Origin: JBBQKG01 sp038326655
GTDB taxonomy: Bacteria; Actinomycetota; Thermoleophilia; Solirubrobacterales; JBBDJG01
Assembly: GCA_038326655.1 (NCBI GenBank)
Contig: JBBQKG010000022.1
Location: 1-54,352 of the forward strand
Length of the DNA: 54,352 nucleotides
Reading direction: 5' to 3'
Every line of letters starts with the position of its first letter. Within the stretch, counting starts at the first letter, position 1. Shown here piece by piece: positions 16,789-25,402 of the stretch. A model generated the notes under the pieces. The model did no database searches. It was not told where the DNA came from and worked only from the letters and a program-made list of their open reading frames with translations. The position numbers were made by a program, and so were the translations under genes.

Positions 16789-18783
16789 TCAGGAACGTGC
16801 TGCTTGCAGGGGCGGCGCGGTCGCCGGTTTGTGCTCCGAGGCGATCGCCTCGGCGGTACGGCGCGCGAGCGCCATGATCGAGATCATCGGGTTGGTGCCG
16901 GAGGAGGTCGGGAACGCGCTCGCGTCGCCGATCCAGACTCCCTTCGTGTCGTGCAGCTCGCCCCACGGGCCCGCGACGCTGGTGGCCGCGTCCTGGCCCA
17001 TCCGGCAAGTTCCCATCTGGTGTGCGCAGAAGAGCCGGAAGCCCCCCGCCGCGAGCGGGATCCGCTGCCAGCGCTCGATCGCGACGTCGAGGTCCTCCCC
17101 CTCGCGCCAGCTTGGCGCGCCCGCGGCCATGGGGTGGATCTCGCGCGCGCCGGCGGCGGCGTGCAGGCGGGCCTGCGCGGCGATCGCCCTGTGCGTGTTG
17201 CGCACGTCGAGCTCGTCGTCGAGCGAGTAGTACGGAACCGACTGCCCCGCGGCGTCGATGTCGACGCGGCCATGGCCGTGGTCGCGGAGCAGGCCGATGA
17301 AGGTCGCGCCGTAGCGCACCTTCTCCATCAGCTCCTTGTGCCGCGCGGCGGTGGTCAGTGGCAACGCCGAGCCGATCAGCGAGGGCCCGTACTGGGTCGT
17401 CTCGATCAGGAAGCCGTAGCCGTCCTCGACTGCCGCGTACTCGTCCACCAGGCCGGCCTGTGGTGGGCCCCACCACGCCTTCTGGTCCTCCGCGTAGATG
17501 CCGAACAGCGCCGTGCAGGGATGCAGCCGCAGGTAGTTGCCGACAGCCGGGCCGCCGATCTGCGAGCGCAGCAGCAGCGCGGGTGACTCGAGCGCTCCGC
17601 ATGCCACCACGACCTGTGGCGCGCGCACGGTCACGCGTGCCGCGCGTCCCGTCTCGGGGTCGGTCCAGGTCCCCTCGACTCCCGCGGCGCGGCCGTTCTC
17701 GACCAGCACTCGCTCGACGAAGCACCGCACCAGGATGTCGGCGCCGGCGTCGAAGGCGTCCTTGAGGAACGTCTTCTGCGTGCTGAGCTTGGAGCCGGAC
17801 TGGTCGCCGAAGCCCATGTAGGCGGCGGAGGCGGGGTCGTAGCGGTCGGCGTCTGCGTTGCGCAGGATCGTTTGGAAGGACCAGCCGAGCGCGTCCGCGC
17901 CCTCCTGCATGTGCTCGTGGGGGCCGTTCAGGTCGGAGCAGCGGTCGTTCACCGACAAGCGCTCAAAGATCGCGTCCAGATGGCGGTCGTAGTCCGGACC
18001 GTCGACGCCCTCGAGGCCGTGCTCGTTCGCCCATTGCTCGCGCACCCAGGGCCGCGTCCGAAGGCAGTTGGTCCAGTTGATCACGGTCCCGCCGCCGAGC
18101 CCTGCGCCCGCGTAGACGGTGACGTTGAAGTCCGCGGTCGGGTTCGGCCCGCCCCGCCAATACATGTTCTCGTAGGCCCAGAGCTCGTACTGGTTGAAGT
18201 CGGCCTCGTTGAAATAGCCCGCCGCCTCCACCACGCAGACCTTCAGCCCCTGCTCCGCCAGCGTCCCGGCGATCACGCCGCCGCCGGCGCCCGAGCCGAC
18301 GATGCAGACGTCGGCCTCGAGCGTCAGCTCGTCGCCGGAGGGGACGAGCGGCGTGATCGCCTTGGGCTCGGAGGGCGGCACGGCGGCCGGGCCGGGATAG
18401 CCGAAGATCTCCCAGTTCGGGTTGACGCCCGTCTCGGGATCGGGGGCACCGTAGGTGATGAAGAGCGTCATCGCGATCAGGCCCGACACGCCCGCGGCGG
18501 CCTCCGGGCCGAGCATCGCGACGTTTCGCAGGACCTGCTCCCGCGAGCGCTGCGAGAGCCGCGTGAACCCCTGCTGCTCGAGCCCGTCGAGCAGCTCCAT
18601 CATGCCCCCGCGCACCTCGTCGGGCATCTGGGCGATCACCTGCTCGGCGCCCTGGTCGGCGCCGACATCGGTGGCCGAGCGCATCCACAGGCCGGTCGGA
18701 TCGGGATCGTGGTCGATGCTCGGCACGACGGTGTCGCACACCGCCCGCAGGACGGCGCGCCGGGACTCGTTCAGCTCACTCAT
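16789..18783 (-). CDS. GMC oxidoreductase with gluconate-dehydrogenase-subunit-3-like N-terminus
   Basis: A 664-residue flavoenzyme. Residues ~1-110 (SRRAVLRAVCDTVVPSIDHD) resemble the gluconate 2-dehydrogenase subunit 3 fold. An FAD-binding Rossmann motif follows near residue 160 (CIVGSGAGGGVIAGTLAEQG), then AGAGLGGGTVINWTNCLRTR typical of GMC enzymes, VVACGALESPALLLRS, and a C-terminal HQMGTCRMG region with an active-site His. This layout matches long-chain alcohol oxidases and related dehydrogenases. It should oxidise the alcohol product of the monooxygenase to an aldehyde or ketone. GAGGAGAGG precedes ATG 18783, 12 bp after the coupling-protein gene. Confidence 0.88.
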   Translation of the reverse strand: MSELNESRRAVLRAVCDTVVPSIDHDPDPTGLWMRSATDVGADQGAEQVIAQMPDEVRGGMMELLDGLEQQGFTRLSQRSREQVLRNVAMLGPEAAAGVSGLIAMTLFITYGAPDPETGVNPNWEIFGYPGPAAVPPSEPKAITPLVPSGDELTLEADVCIVGSGAGGGVIAGTLAEQGLKVCVVEAAGYFNEADFNQYELWAYENMYWRGGPNPTADFNVTVYAGAGLGGGTVINWTNCLRTRPWVREQWANEHGLEGVDGPDYDRHLDAIFERLSVNDRCSDLNGPHEHMQEGADALGWSFQTILRNADADRYDPASAAYMGFGDQSGSKLSTQKTFLKDAFDAGADILVRCFVERVLVENGRAAGVEGTWTDPETGRAARVTVRAPQVVVACGALESPALLLRSQIGGPAVGNYLRLHPCTALFGIYAEDQKAWWGPPQAGLVDEYAAVEDGYGFLIETTQYGPSLIGSALPLTTAARHKELMEKVRYGATFIGLLRDHGHGRVDIDAAGQSVPYYSLDDELDVRNTHRAIAAQARLHAAAGAREIHPMAAGAPSWREGEDLDVAIERWQRIPLAAGGFRLFCAHQMGTCRMGQDAATSVAGPWGELHDTKGVWIGDASAFPTSSGTNPMISIMALARRTAEAIASEHKPATAPPLQAARS

Positions 18784-18795
18784 TCTCGCCTCTCC

Positions 18796-19104
18796 TCAGT
18801 TGCTCAGGTACTCCATCGCCTCGATCGGGTCCGAGAACAGCATCAGGGCGTCGTCCGTTACGACGAGCCGCCCGTAATGAGTCGACATCTCGTGCTGCAT
18901 AGCGTACGGGTCGACGTCGAATCCGAGCTCCTCGCTGACGGCGTCGAAGTCGATGATCAGACGGTCCTTCGCGCGGATGTCCCAGAACGACGGGCTTTCG
19001 AGCACCTCGATGCCCTCCTGCTCGTCCAGCACCGACGCGACCGCGTCGCCCTCCGCGCTCTTTGCCATCACGATGCCGACGTAGTCGTAGGTCTCCTCGC
19101 TCAA
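18796..19104 (-). CDS. prmD: MmoB/DmpM-type monooxygenase coupling (effector) protein
   Basis: A 102-residue cofactor-free protein: DYVGIVMAKSAEGDAVASVL, then DIRAKDRLIIDFDAVSEELGF and STHYGRLVVTDDALMLFSDP. This is the MmoB/DmpM fold that binds the hydroxylase and gates the di-iron site. The start is TTG 19104, with GGGAGG 6 bp upstream and a 4-bp overlap (TTGA) with the beta-subunit stop, so the two are coupled. Length and order in the operon (after alpha, reductase, beta) match PrmD/MimD/ThmC. Confidence 0.9.
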   Translation of the reverse strand: MSEETYDYVGIVMAKSAEGDAVASVLDEQEGIEVLESPSFWDIRAKDRLIIDFDAVSEELGFDVDPYAMQHEMSTHYGRLVVTDDALMLFSDPIEAMEYLSN

Positions 19105-20180
19105 CTCGCACCTCCCGCGGCGCCGACGGGGCCGGCCAGGCCGCACTCCTCCATCAGCTCGTCGACGTCGATCTTGACGTTCGCGCGCGCGTCGTCGAAG
19201 GAGATCCCCGCGGGGAGGTCGTCGAACACCGCATGGACTCCCTCGGCGGCATCCTCGGCGAGCGGCATCCAGTCCGCCAGCCAGCCGGACACGACCTCCC
19301 GGTTGGCCGCGCCATGCTCGGCGTCCGCGAGCACGAACTGCACCAGGTCCACCGTCCACCCGCGTACCCACTCCCACTCGAGCTGCGCGACATGGCTGAG
19401 CGCCTGGGTGACGATGTCCCCGTTGAAGCGGACCGACCGCATCAGCAGCTCGCGCCGGATCAGCAACCCGACCGTTGGCTCGAAGCAGACGTTCGTCGCG
19501 ATGATCCGCTCGCCCCAGTCGGGCGTCGCGCGCAGGCGCTCGACGTAGCGGCGGGCCGGCTGCCATGCGTCGTCGCGCAGGAAGCTCTCGCGCGAGCGCT
19601 CGACCGGGAGGTCGCCGAAATGCTCCTCGAGATCCATGCCGTAGAGGAGGTATGCCTGCGCCTGGCGCTGCTTCATCGCCGCCTCGAGGGCCACGCAGTG
19701 GGTGACGGTGTCCGAGAGCGTGTCGCGGGCCGCGCTCGCGAGCGCCAGCCAGATGCCGTGGTCTATGAAAGCCGGGGTCTGGAGGTGCTTTCGCAGGAAG
19801 TCGACCCATTCAGGCGTGAAGTCCTCGAACGCGCGCTCACGGCGGGCGGTGCGGACGGCGCCCTCGATCAGCTGCTCGTACGAGCTGCCTCCCTGGTAGT
19901 AGGGCCGCTCCCACATCTGGCCGGGATCGCGGAACTCGTACCAGTCACCGGAGCGCAGCGCAGACGACTGGTCCGACCACAGTCCGCGGCCGTCCTCGAA
20001 GTGGACCGGCCAGCCCCGGTCCAGGTGACGGTGGACGGACGGTTGCGTGTCGACCGTGACGTCCTCGTAGAGCGTCGCGCGGCGCTTCTTGGGCTCGTAC
20101 CACTGGAACGAGCGCTCGGGCTCGTCCCCCCGCCGGCCCTTGCCGTCGCCCACCTGCTTCACGGGTGGTCCTGTTGCCAT
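19101..20180 (-). CDS. prmC: soluble di-iron monooxygenase hydroxylase beta subunit
   Basis: A 359-residue helical ferritin-like protein. Typical segments are RRATLYEDVTVDTQPSVHRH near the N-terminus, then DPGQMWERPYYQGGSSYEQ and GIWLALASAARDTLSDTVTHCVALEAAMKQRQAQA. It lacks the paired ExxH iron ligands, as expected for a beta chain that scaffolds the alpha chain in an (alpha-beta)2 hydroxylase. GAGGAGGAG precedes ATG 20180, 9 bp after the reductase gene. Confidence 0.9.
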   Translation of the reverse strand: MATGPPVKQVGDGKGRRGDEPERSFQWYEPKKRRATLYEDVTVDTQPSVHRHLDRGWPVHFEDGRGLWSDQSSALRSGDWYEFRDPGQMWERPYYQGGSSYEQLIEGAVRTARRERAFEDFTPEWVDFLRKHLQTPAFIDHGIWLALASAARDTLSDTVTHCVALEAAMKQRQAQAYLLYGMDLEEHFGDLPVERSRESFLRDDAWQPARRYVERLRATPDWGERIIATNVCFEPTVGLLIRRELLMRSVRFNGDIVTQALSHVAQLEWEWVRGWTVDLVQFVLADAEHGAANREVVSGWLADWMPLAEDAAEGVHAVFDDLPAGISFDDARANVKIDVDELMEECGLAGPVGAAGGAS

Positions 20181-20189
20181 CGCTCCTCC

Positions 20190-21221
20190 TCACTCGGTCT
20201 CGGCGCCGAGACCAGCGGCATCGGCGGAGGTGGTGAATTTGTCGTGAAAGATCCGGTCCTCGTCGATCCCGTGCGCTTCGGTCGCGAGCTCGATCATCGC
20301 GTCGATCATGGGCGGCGGCCCACACATGTAGATCTCTGGATCGCTCATCGCGCCGGAGGCGAGGTGCTCGCCCGCCGCCTCGTGCACGAACCGGTCCGTG
20401 TCGGACAGCACCGGGACGAACTCGAAGTCGGCGAGGCCCGCGCCCAGCTCACGGATCAGGTCGACGTGGAAGAGGTCGGCCGGCGTGCGCGCGCCGTAGA
20501 AGAACCGCACCGGGCGCTCGCTGCCCTGCGACGACAGGCTTCGAAGTAGCGAGAGGATCGGCGCCATGCCCGACCCGCCCGCGACCATCAGGATCGGCCG
20601 GTCGCCGCCGCGCAGGTGGAACGCTCCGTAGGGTCCGGTGAAGCCGAGCTCGTCCCCGGTCTGCAGCTCACCGTCGAGGAGGCTCGAGAAGCGCCCGCCG
20701 GGATAGCGCTTGATGATCAACTCGATCCGCCCGTCCCCGGGCATGTTCGCCATCGAGAAGGAGCGCCGCAGGTCGTCCGCGCCGGGCACCCAGACATCGA
20801 CGTACTGGCCGGGCAGGAAAGAGAAGTCATCCGGCTCGGAGACCTCGAGCTCCAGCCGGCTGATGTCGTGCGTGAGAGCTTCGACGTCTGTGACCACTCC
20901 ACGCCCGTCGCGGATCTCGTGCTCGAGGCGGTAGTTGTCGGGGTCGAAGTGGAGCAGCTCGACCACGAGGTCCTCCTCGGGCATCGCCCGGCAGAGCAGC
21001 GTGTAGCCGTTCGACTCCTCCGACTCCGACAGCGCAAAGGTCGAGTACGGCTTCAGCACCACCTCGCCCTCGAGCAGGTAAGCCTTGCAGGCTGAGCACT
21101 GCCCCTCGCGGCAGCCGTAGACCAGGTTGAAGCCATGCCGGAAGGCAGCGTCGAGGACCGACTCCTCCTCGCCGCACTCGACCTCCTCGCCGATCGGCTC
21201 GAAGACCACGCGTGGGCTCAC
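20190..21221 (-). CDS. prmB: monooxygenase reductase component (2Fe-2S / FAD / NADH)
   Basis: A 343-residue three-domain reductase. The N-terminal plant-type ferredoxin has CREGQCSACKAYLLEG, plus a fourth Cys (LLC). An FAD-binding barrel follows with DVWVPGADDLRRSFSMANMPG (RxxSM flavin motif), then an NAD-binding domain with ILMVAGGSGMAPILSLLRSL and the end MCGPPPMIDAMIE. It passes electrons from NADH to the hydroxylase. GTG 21221 is preceded by GGGAGGGAGG. It sits between alpha and beta genes, the order seen in propane, acetone/phenol and tetrahydrofuran monooxygenases. Confidence 0.93.
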   Translation of the reverse strand: MSPRVVFEPIGEEVECGEEESVLDAAFRHGFNLVYGCREGQCSACKAYLLEGEVVLKPYSTFALSESEESNGYTLLCRAMPEEDLVVELLHFDPDNYRLEHEIRDGRGVVTDVEALTHDISRLELEVSEPDDFSFLPGQYVDVWVPGADDLRRSFSMANMPGDGRIELIIKRYPGGRFSSLLDGELQTGDELGFTGPYGAFHLRGGDRPILMVAGGSGMAPILSLLRSLSSQGSERPVRFFYGARTPADLFHVDLIRELGAGLADFEFVPVLSDTDRFVHEAAGEHLASGAMSDPEIYMCGPPPMIDAMIELATEAHGIDEDRIFHDKFTTSADAAGLGAETE

Positions 21222-21248
21222 GGCCGGACCTCCCTCCCGCGCCGGTTG

Positions 21249-22922
21249 CTAGCCCGCGACTTCCTCGATCGAGGTCTTCCGTCCGTTGGTGCCGTTGCCG
21301 TTCGACCACGGCGCCGCCGCCTTCAGCCCGCCGTCGATGTGGCCGTTCGGCGTCACGAGGCCCGCCGAGGACCCGTTCGGCAGTCCCATCTTCTCGGCGA
21401 TCGTGATGTTCGGGCTCTGGATGTGAAAGTCCATGCTCTTGACGTCGTCGAGCGTCCACATCTTGTCGTCCTCGAGATGCGGCTGCGCGATCAGCGTCTT
21501 GCCGTCGGTCCGCACGAAGCCAAGCTCACGCACCAGCTCCGAGAGCTCCCAGCCGTGGTAGCGGTCGAAGAAGTTGCGGTCGCCGACGTACCGGCCGGGG
21601 TTGGACTCGTCGAGCCACATGCATTCCGGCGAGCAGTAGAAGCGCGTGTGGCCGTCGACGCACCGGTTGCACATGTCCTCGGGGAAGACGCAGCCCATCA
21701 GGCAGACCCAGCACATCGGGGCGGCCTGGTCGAGCGCCATGTTGAGCAGATGCTTGAACTGCTGGGGGTCGTGACGGGTTTGGCGGAAGGTCTCCCACGC
21801 CGGCCCGTACTGCTCATACCAGCCCGGGTACTTGGACTCGAACCACTCGAAGTCCGATTCGCCCAGCGGCTCGGTGCGCCAGAAGTGCAGCATCCAGAAG
21901 GCGGCGGAGCTGAGCATGTTCTTGTGCACGAGGCCGCCCTCGAGGCGCTGCTGCGCGCGCTCGAACATCTCGGCGGGGAAGTTCAGGCCGAGCTTGCCGA
22001 GCTTCAACACGTAGGAGCGGTACCAATCGTTCTCGATCCAGCGCTCCCACTTGTCGAGATAGCTCTCGGGATCGGAGCGGTCGTCGGTGCTGTACTCCAT
22101 GATCGCCGCGCCGAAGCCGTCGAGGTACGCGTGGTTGATCCACCACGCCTGCGCCAGGTCGCGCTCGATCAGCGGAGCGTTGTCGTCCTCCTGCAGCACG
22201 GTCAGCAGGGTCGCGTAGCCGTTCGAGATGTGGCGTGCCTCATCCGACTGCACCGACAGGTAGGTCGTCGGCAGCGTGAAGTCGCCGTTCCGCGCGCCGA
22301 CGTCGGGCAGCGCCACGAAGGCGATGTTGGTGAAGGCGGTCTCGGCCACTACCTGCAGCGTGAATGCGCACTGGACGGGATCGCCGACGATGAAGTGGGA
22401 CAGCATGTTGAGCGCCTGCCGCGTGCCGGGGTCCTTCGAGAGCGCGCTTGGCCCGAGATGCCATCCTGAGGGGTCCGGCGTGTGCTTCGCATACCAGCGC
22501 GCGAGCGCCATCTGCAGCCCGGTGTGCCTGATCTCGTCGACGAACTGGACGTGGTAGCCGTTGCGAAGCTCGTTGTTGGGGATCGCATCGATCAGCATCG
22601 ACATCGCGCGCCCGGCGGCCACCTCGGCGTAGGCGGTCGTGACGATGTAGGGCTTCGTGATCTCGAGCCAGCGCCGGGACGTCTTGCTCGTCATCTCGGC
22701 CCGCACGGCCGCGTCGTGGCCCCCGTAGACCCGTTCGTCCTTCTCGAGCTCCATCGGCAGGTACTCCCGCATGACGTGCTTCATCGGGTCCTTGGCCTTG
22801 GTCGGGAACTTGTAGCGCGACGGGTACTTGACGGCCGGCTCGAAGTAGTCCGGCTCCCAGCCGAGCTGCGAGATGCGGTCGTGGGTCTTGGTGATGCTTC
22901 GGCGACGGGTGGTGGCGCTCAC
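21249..22922 (-). CDS. prmA: soluble di-iron monooxygenase hydroxylase alpha subunit (PrmA/MimA/ThmA type)
   Basis: A 557-residue catalytic subunit. Two E-x-x-H motifs, VDEIRHTGLQMALA and SDEARHISNGYATLL, provide di-iron ligands, with further Glu residues upstream (AYAEVAAG, VVAETAFTN). The C-terminal region contains CWVC, CNRC and CSPEC clusters, as in PrmA. Overall similarity is to group 5/6 enzymes (propane 2-monooxygenase, MimA, ThmA) rather than methane or toluene enzymes, and the gene order agrees. It inserts one oxygen atom into a short alkane, ketone, phenol or ether; the substrate is not determined. GTG 22922 follows AGGAGG. It is the first gene of the operon, controlled from 22923-23040. 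Confidence 0.92.
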   Translation of the reverse strand: MSATTRRRSITKTHDRISQLGWEPDYFEPAVKYPSRYKFPTKAKDPMKHVMREYLPMELEKDERVYGGHDAAVRAEMTSKTSRRWLEITKPYIVTTAYAEVAAGRAMSMLIDAIPNNELRNGYHVQFVDEIRHTGLQMALARWYAKHTPDPSGWHLGPSALSKDPGTRQALNMLSHFIVGDPVQCAFTLQVVAETAFTNIAFVALPDVGARNGDFTLPTTYLSVQSDEARHISNGYATLLTVLQEDDNAPLIERDLAQAWWINHAYLDGFGAAIMEYSTDDRSDPESYLDKWERWIENDWYRSYVLKLGKLGLNFPAEMFERAQQRLEGGLVHKNMLSSAAFWMLHFWRTEPLGESDFEWFESKYPGWYEQYGPAWETFRQTRHDPQQFKHLLNMALDQAAPMCWVCLMGCVFPEDMCNRCVDGHTRFYCSPECMWLDESNPGRYVGDRNFFDRYHGWELSELVRELGFVRTDGKTLIAQPHLEDDKMWTLDDVKSMDFHIQSPNITIAEKMGLPNGSSAGLVTPNGHIDGGLKAAAPWSNGNGTNGRKTSIEEVAG

Positions 22923-23011
22923 TTGGGACCTCCTGGGCGGCCCTCGGTCGGACCTTTGGGGTGTGCCTCGGGGACGCACGGATTTGGCGACGTGCGCGCG
23001 ACCATATAGTG

Positions 23012-23032
23012 TTATTGACGCTGAGTCAATAA
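23012..23032. promoter_or_regulatory. TetR operator overlapping the monooxygenase promoter
   Basis: TTATTGAC-GCTGA-GTCAATAA is a perfect inverted repeat with 8-bp arms and a 5-bp spacer. On the minus strand TTGACT within it, followed after 17 bp by TATGGT, is a good -35/-10 pair for the monooxygenase operon. On the plus strand TATAGT at 23005-23010 could be the tetR -10. The repeat ends 8 bp before the tetR ATG. TetR binding would therefore block both directions. Function inferred from position and symmetry. Confidence 0.7.
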
Positions 23033-23040
23033 GTCTTTCG

Positions 23041-23664
23041 ATGGCCACCAGGACAGCCTCTCCACAAGCCCGAAAACGGCGCCGCCGCTCGCCTGAGCTG
23101 GCCGAGCGCGAGATCCTCGACGCGGCCGAGTCGTTCCTGCGCGAGCGGCCCTTCAGGGAGCTCACGGTGGACGAGGTGATGGCCCGCACGACGCTGTCGC
23201 GTCCCTCCTTCTACGTGTACTTCCGTGGCCGCCATCAGCTCGCGGTCCGGCTCGTCGAGGGCATCGGGGCCGAGCTTTATGCAGGCGCGGAGCGCTGGCT
23301 CGAGGGCGACGGCGATCCGAGTGACGACGTGCACGCCGCGCTCGCCGGCGTCGCGGACGTGTACGTCCGCCATGGGCTCGCGCTCGGCGCGATCGCGGAC
23401 GCCTCCGAGCACGAGCCCGACGTCGATGCGATCTACCGCGCCCTGATCGAGCGCTTCGTCGACGCGACCGCGAAGCGGATCGCCGACGAAACCGCGCGCG
23501 GGCAGGTGACCGGGCTCGACGCACGCGAGACCGCGCGGGCGCTGGTCTGGATGAGCGAGCGCTACCTCACCGAGTCGCTCGGCCGCATGCCGCAGGAACG
23601 GCCGGAGCAGGTGGTCGAGACGCTCGCGCGAATCTGGGTGCGGACGCTCTACGGCGCCGCGTAG
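23041..23664 (+). CDS. TetR/AcrR family regulator of the monooxygenase operon
   Basis: A 207-residue protein with an N-terminal TetR DNA-binding domain: EREILDAAESFLRERPFREL, then TVDEVMARTTLSRPSFYVYFRGRHQL containing the helix-turn-helix. The variable C-terminal helical domain should bind the effector, perhaps the monooxygenase substrate or product. It is divergent from the alpha-subunit gene, with a palindrome 8 bp before the ATG. A basic ARKRRRRSPEL tail precedes the domain. Related alkane monooxygenase clusters usually use a Fis-type activator (MimR), so TetR control would be a different arrangement. Confidence 0.9.
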   Translation: MATRTASPQARKRRRRSPELAEREILDAAESFLRERPFRELTVDEVMARTTLSRPSFYVYFRGRHQLAVRLVEGIGAELYAGAERWLEGDGDPSDDVHAALAGVADVYVRHGLALGAIADASEHEPDVDAIYRALIERFVDATAKRIADETARGQVTGLDARETARALVWMSERYLTESLGRMPQERPEQVVETLARIWVRTLYGAA

Positions 23665-23682
23665 GGCTGGGACCCACCAACC

Positions 23683-24171
23683 GTGACCGAGGAATCCGCG
23701 GAACCGACAGTTCGTCTCGACGCCTCGCGGCTGCCGGCCGGCAGCCTATCCCCGGGCACCCGGGTCTCCGCCAGCGCAGTGGTCGAGGGCGTCGACGCGA
23801 CCGGCATCACGCTCGGGGACCTGCACGTGGTCGTGGCCGGCAACGACGTCGCGCCGCCCGGGCGGAGGTTCGCGATCGCCGAGGAGGATGCGCTTCGATC
23901 GGCGTTCAAGAAGCACGCCGCGCGGCTCGCCTGGATGATCCCGGCCGGCATCTGCGCAAGCCTGCTGCTCGCGCTCGTGGTGGCGGCGGACTACAACGAC
24001 CTCGTCGACGTCGAGCCTCGCTACTGGGAGCTGCTGCTCAAGGTGATCGCCGTGGGCGCGGGCCTCTGGTTCCTCTACGCGGTCGCGCGCGCTCGCGGCC
24101 TCAAGACATCCGGCGCCGCCGCGAGGGAGTTCGCGGGCGAAATCGCACGGGGTCGCAGGCCGCCCCGTTAG
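23683..24171 (+). CDS. hypothetical two-helix membrane protein
   Basis: A 162-residue protein with a soluble N-terminal ~75 residues, rich in small beta strands (GTRVSASAVVEGVDATGITLGDLHVVVAGND). Two transmembrane segments follow: AWMIPAGICASLLLALVVAA and a second around LLLKVIAVGAGLWFLYAVA. The tail is basic (ARARGLKTSG...RGRRPPR). The start is GTG 23683. No family recognised. It lies 18 bp after tetR on the same strand, so it may be cotranscribed, and its end overlaps the convergent SnoaL-like gene by 4 bp. Confidence 0.65.
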   Translation: MTEESAEPTVRLDASRLPAGSLSPGTRVSASAVVEGVDATGITLGDLHVVVAGNDVAPPGRRFAIAEEDALRSAFKKHAARLAWMIPAGICASLLLALVVAADYNDLVDVEPRYWELLLKVIAVGAGLWFLYAVARARGLKTSGAAAREFAGEIARGRRPPR

Positions 24172-24695
24172 GGGTTGGCGCCGATCTGCTCCATCAGCCG
24201 CGCCAGCTCCCAGTAAGTCCATTCCTCGGAGCCACCGTCGTCCGCGTACTTGACGAACGTCATGCCGGTGAAGGTGAGCTCGTGTCCGGTCGCGGGCACG
24301 CCGAAGAGCTCGCCCGTGTGCCGCGCGTGGACTTCCCAGCGGGCCGCGGCGGCATCCGTGTGCGCAAGTGCGCCGACGACTCTGAAGTCCATCTCCGAGA
24401 GCCCGTCGAGGTAGTTCAGCGGCATCGCACGGTGTGTTGGGTCGATCGGCTGCTCCTGCTCCGCCGGCGGATCGGCCGGGTCCCCGGCGGTCGCGCCCTC
24501 GATCAGCTCGCCCTCGGCGTCGGCGTCGGCGTCCGGCTCGAGCTCGTCGACCGGATCGCCGTGAACCTCGTGCAGCCATCCGACCAACCGGCGGCGGTTG
24601 CTGGTCTTCAGCCGGTCGACCGCCTTCCGGTGCTGATTGACCTTTCCGGTCATCCGCACGTTGGGTCGTGCCGCCGGGTGCTTTGGTTGGCTCAT
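24168..24695 (-). CDS. SnoaL-like / ester cyclase protein with extended N-terminus
   Basis: A 175-residue protein. The last ~80 residues match the end of SnoaL-type ester cyclases: LDGLSEMDFRVVGALAHTD, AARWEVHARHTGELFGVPATG, and EEWTYWELARLMEQIG. The first ~95 residues are unusual: a basic segment (VNQHRKAVDRLKTSNRRRLVGWLHEV) then a very acidic run (ELEPDADADAEGELIEG). The acidic linker appears to replace the usual first helices, so this may be a fusion or a diverged NTF2 fold. Function unknown. Convergent with the membrane-protein gene. Confidence 0.6.
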   Translation of the reverse strand: MSQPKHPAARPNVRMTGKVNQHRKAVDRLKTSNRRRLVGWLHEVHGDPVDELEPDADADAEGELIEGATAGDPADPPAEQEQPIDPTHRAMPLNYLDGLSEMDFRVVGALAHTDAAAARWEVHARHTGELFGVPATGHELTFTGMTFVKYADDGGSEEWTYWELARLMEQIGANP

Positions 24696-24787
24696 CGCGA
24701 GTTGATTATGGCGCGTGCGTCAGGCAGGAGGGGGCTGCGCACACGAAGGGAACGATGTTCCCTCGATAGTCACGCCTATGTCACAGA

Positions 24788-25402
24788 ATGGCCGAACAGC
24801 TTCATACATTTCTCTTCGCGGACATCTCGGGCTATTCGCGGCTGACGGAGCTCGGCGGCGACGAGGTGGCAGCCGAGCTGGCACTGCAGTTCGCCTCCAC
24901 CGTTTCCACGATCGCCGGCGAGCACGGCGCAGAGGTCGTGAAGCGGATCGGCGACGCGGTCATGCTCCGGGGCGAGATCGCCTCCGAGGTCGTCCGGCTC
25001 GCCCTGCGCCTCAACGGCGAGCTCGGCGACCTGCCGCCGATCCACGCCGGTGTCCACACTGGTTTCGCGATCGAGCGGGGCGGCGACTGGTGGGGGACGA
25101 CCGTCAACGTGGCGGCGCGGGTCGCCGCCGCAGCCGAGGGCGGCCAGGTGCTGATCACCGAGGCGACCCGGTCGGCAGGCGGGGAGCTCGGCACGGCACG
25201 CCTCCAGGGCCTTGGACTGCTGCATCTCAAGAACATCAGCGCGCCCGTCCGCGTCTACTCGGCGGTCGGGCGACAGCTCCGGCTCGCCGCAGCAACCGGG
25301 CATGGCCGGCGCGGTAGCGGCCCAGAGCGCGCCCGCCAACTCTCACTGTTCGAGCGCGATTGGCTCACGGCCGGCTCGCTTGCACTGGCGGCCGAGGCAT
25401 GA
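24788..25402 (+). CDS. class III adenylate/guanylate cyclase domain protein
   Basis: A 204-residue soluble protein that is essentially one class III cyclase homology domain: TFLFADISGYSRLTELGGDE holds the first metal-binding Asp, VVKRIGDAVMLRG the second, and GTTVNVAARVAAAAEGGQV the Asn-x3-Arg transition-state pair. It ends with ISAPVRVYSAVGRQ, as in cyclases near Crp genes. The ~40-residue tail is basic. ATG 24788 follows a short intergenic region. Its stop overlaps the Crp-family start (ATGA), so cyclase and cyclic-nucleotide sensor are made together. cAMP is the likelier product; cGMP is possible. Confidence 0.88.
   Translation: MAEQLHTFLFADISGYSRLTELGGDEVAAELALQFASTVSTIAGEHGAEVVKRIGDAVMLRGEIASEVVRLALRLNGELGDLPPIHAGVHTGFAIERGGDWWGTTVNVAARVAAAAEGGQVLITEATRSAGGELGTARLQGLGLLHLKNISAPVRVYSAVGRQLRLAAATGHGRRGSGPERARQLSLFERDWLTAGSLALAAEA

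Noticed and set aside
15333..22922. Methane or toluene monooxygenase
   Set aside because: Gene order (alpha, reductase, beta, coupling) and alpha-subunit motifs fit the propane/acetone-phenol/THF group; there is no gamma subunit or Rieske ferredoxin gene.
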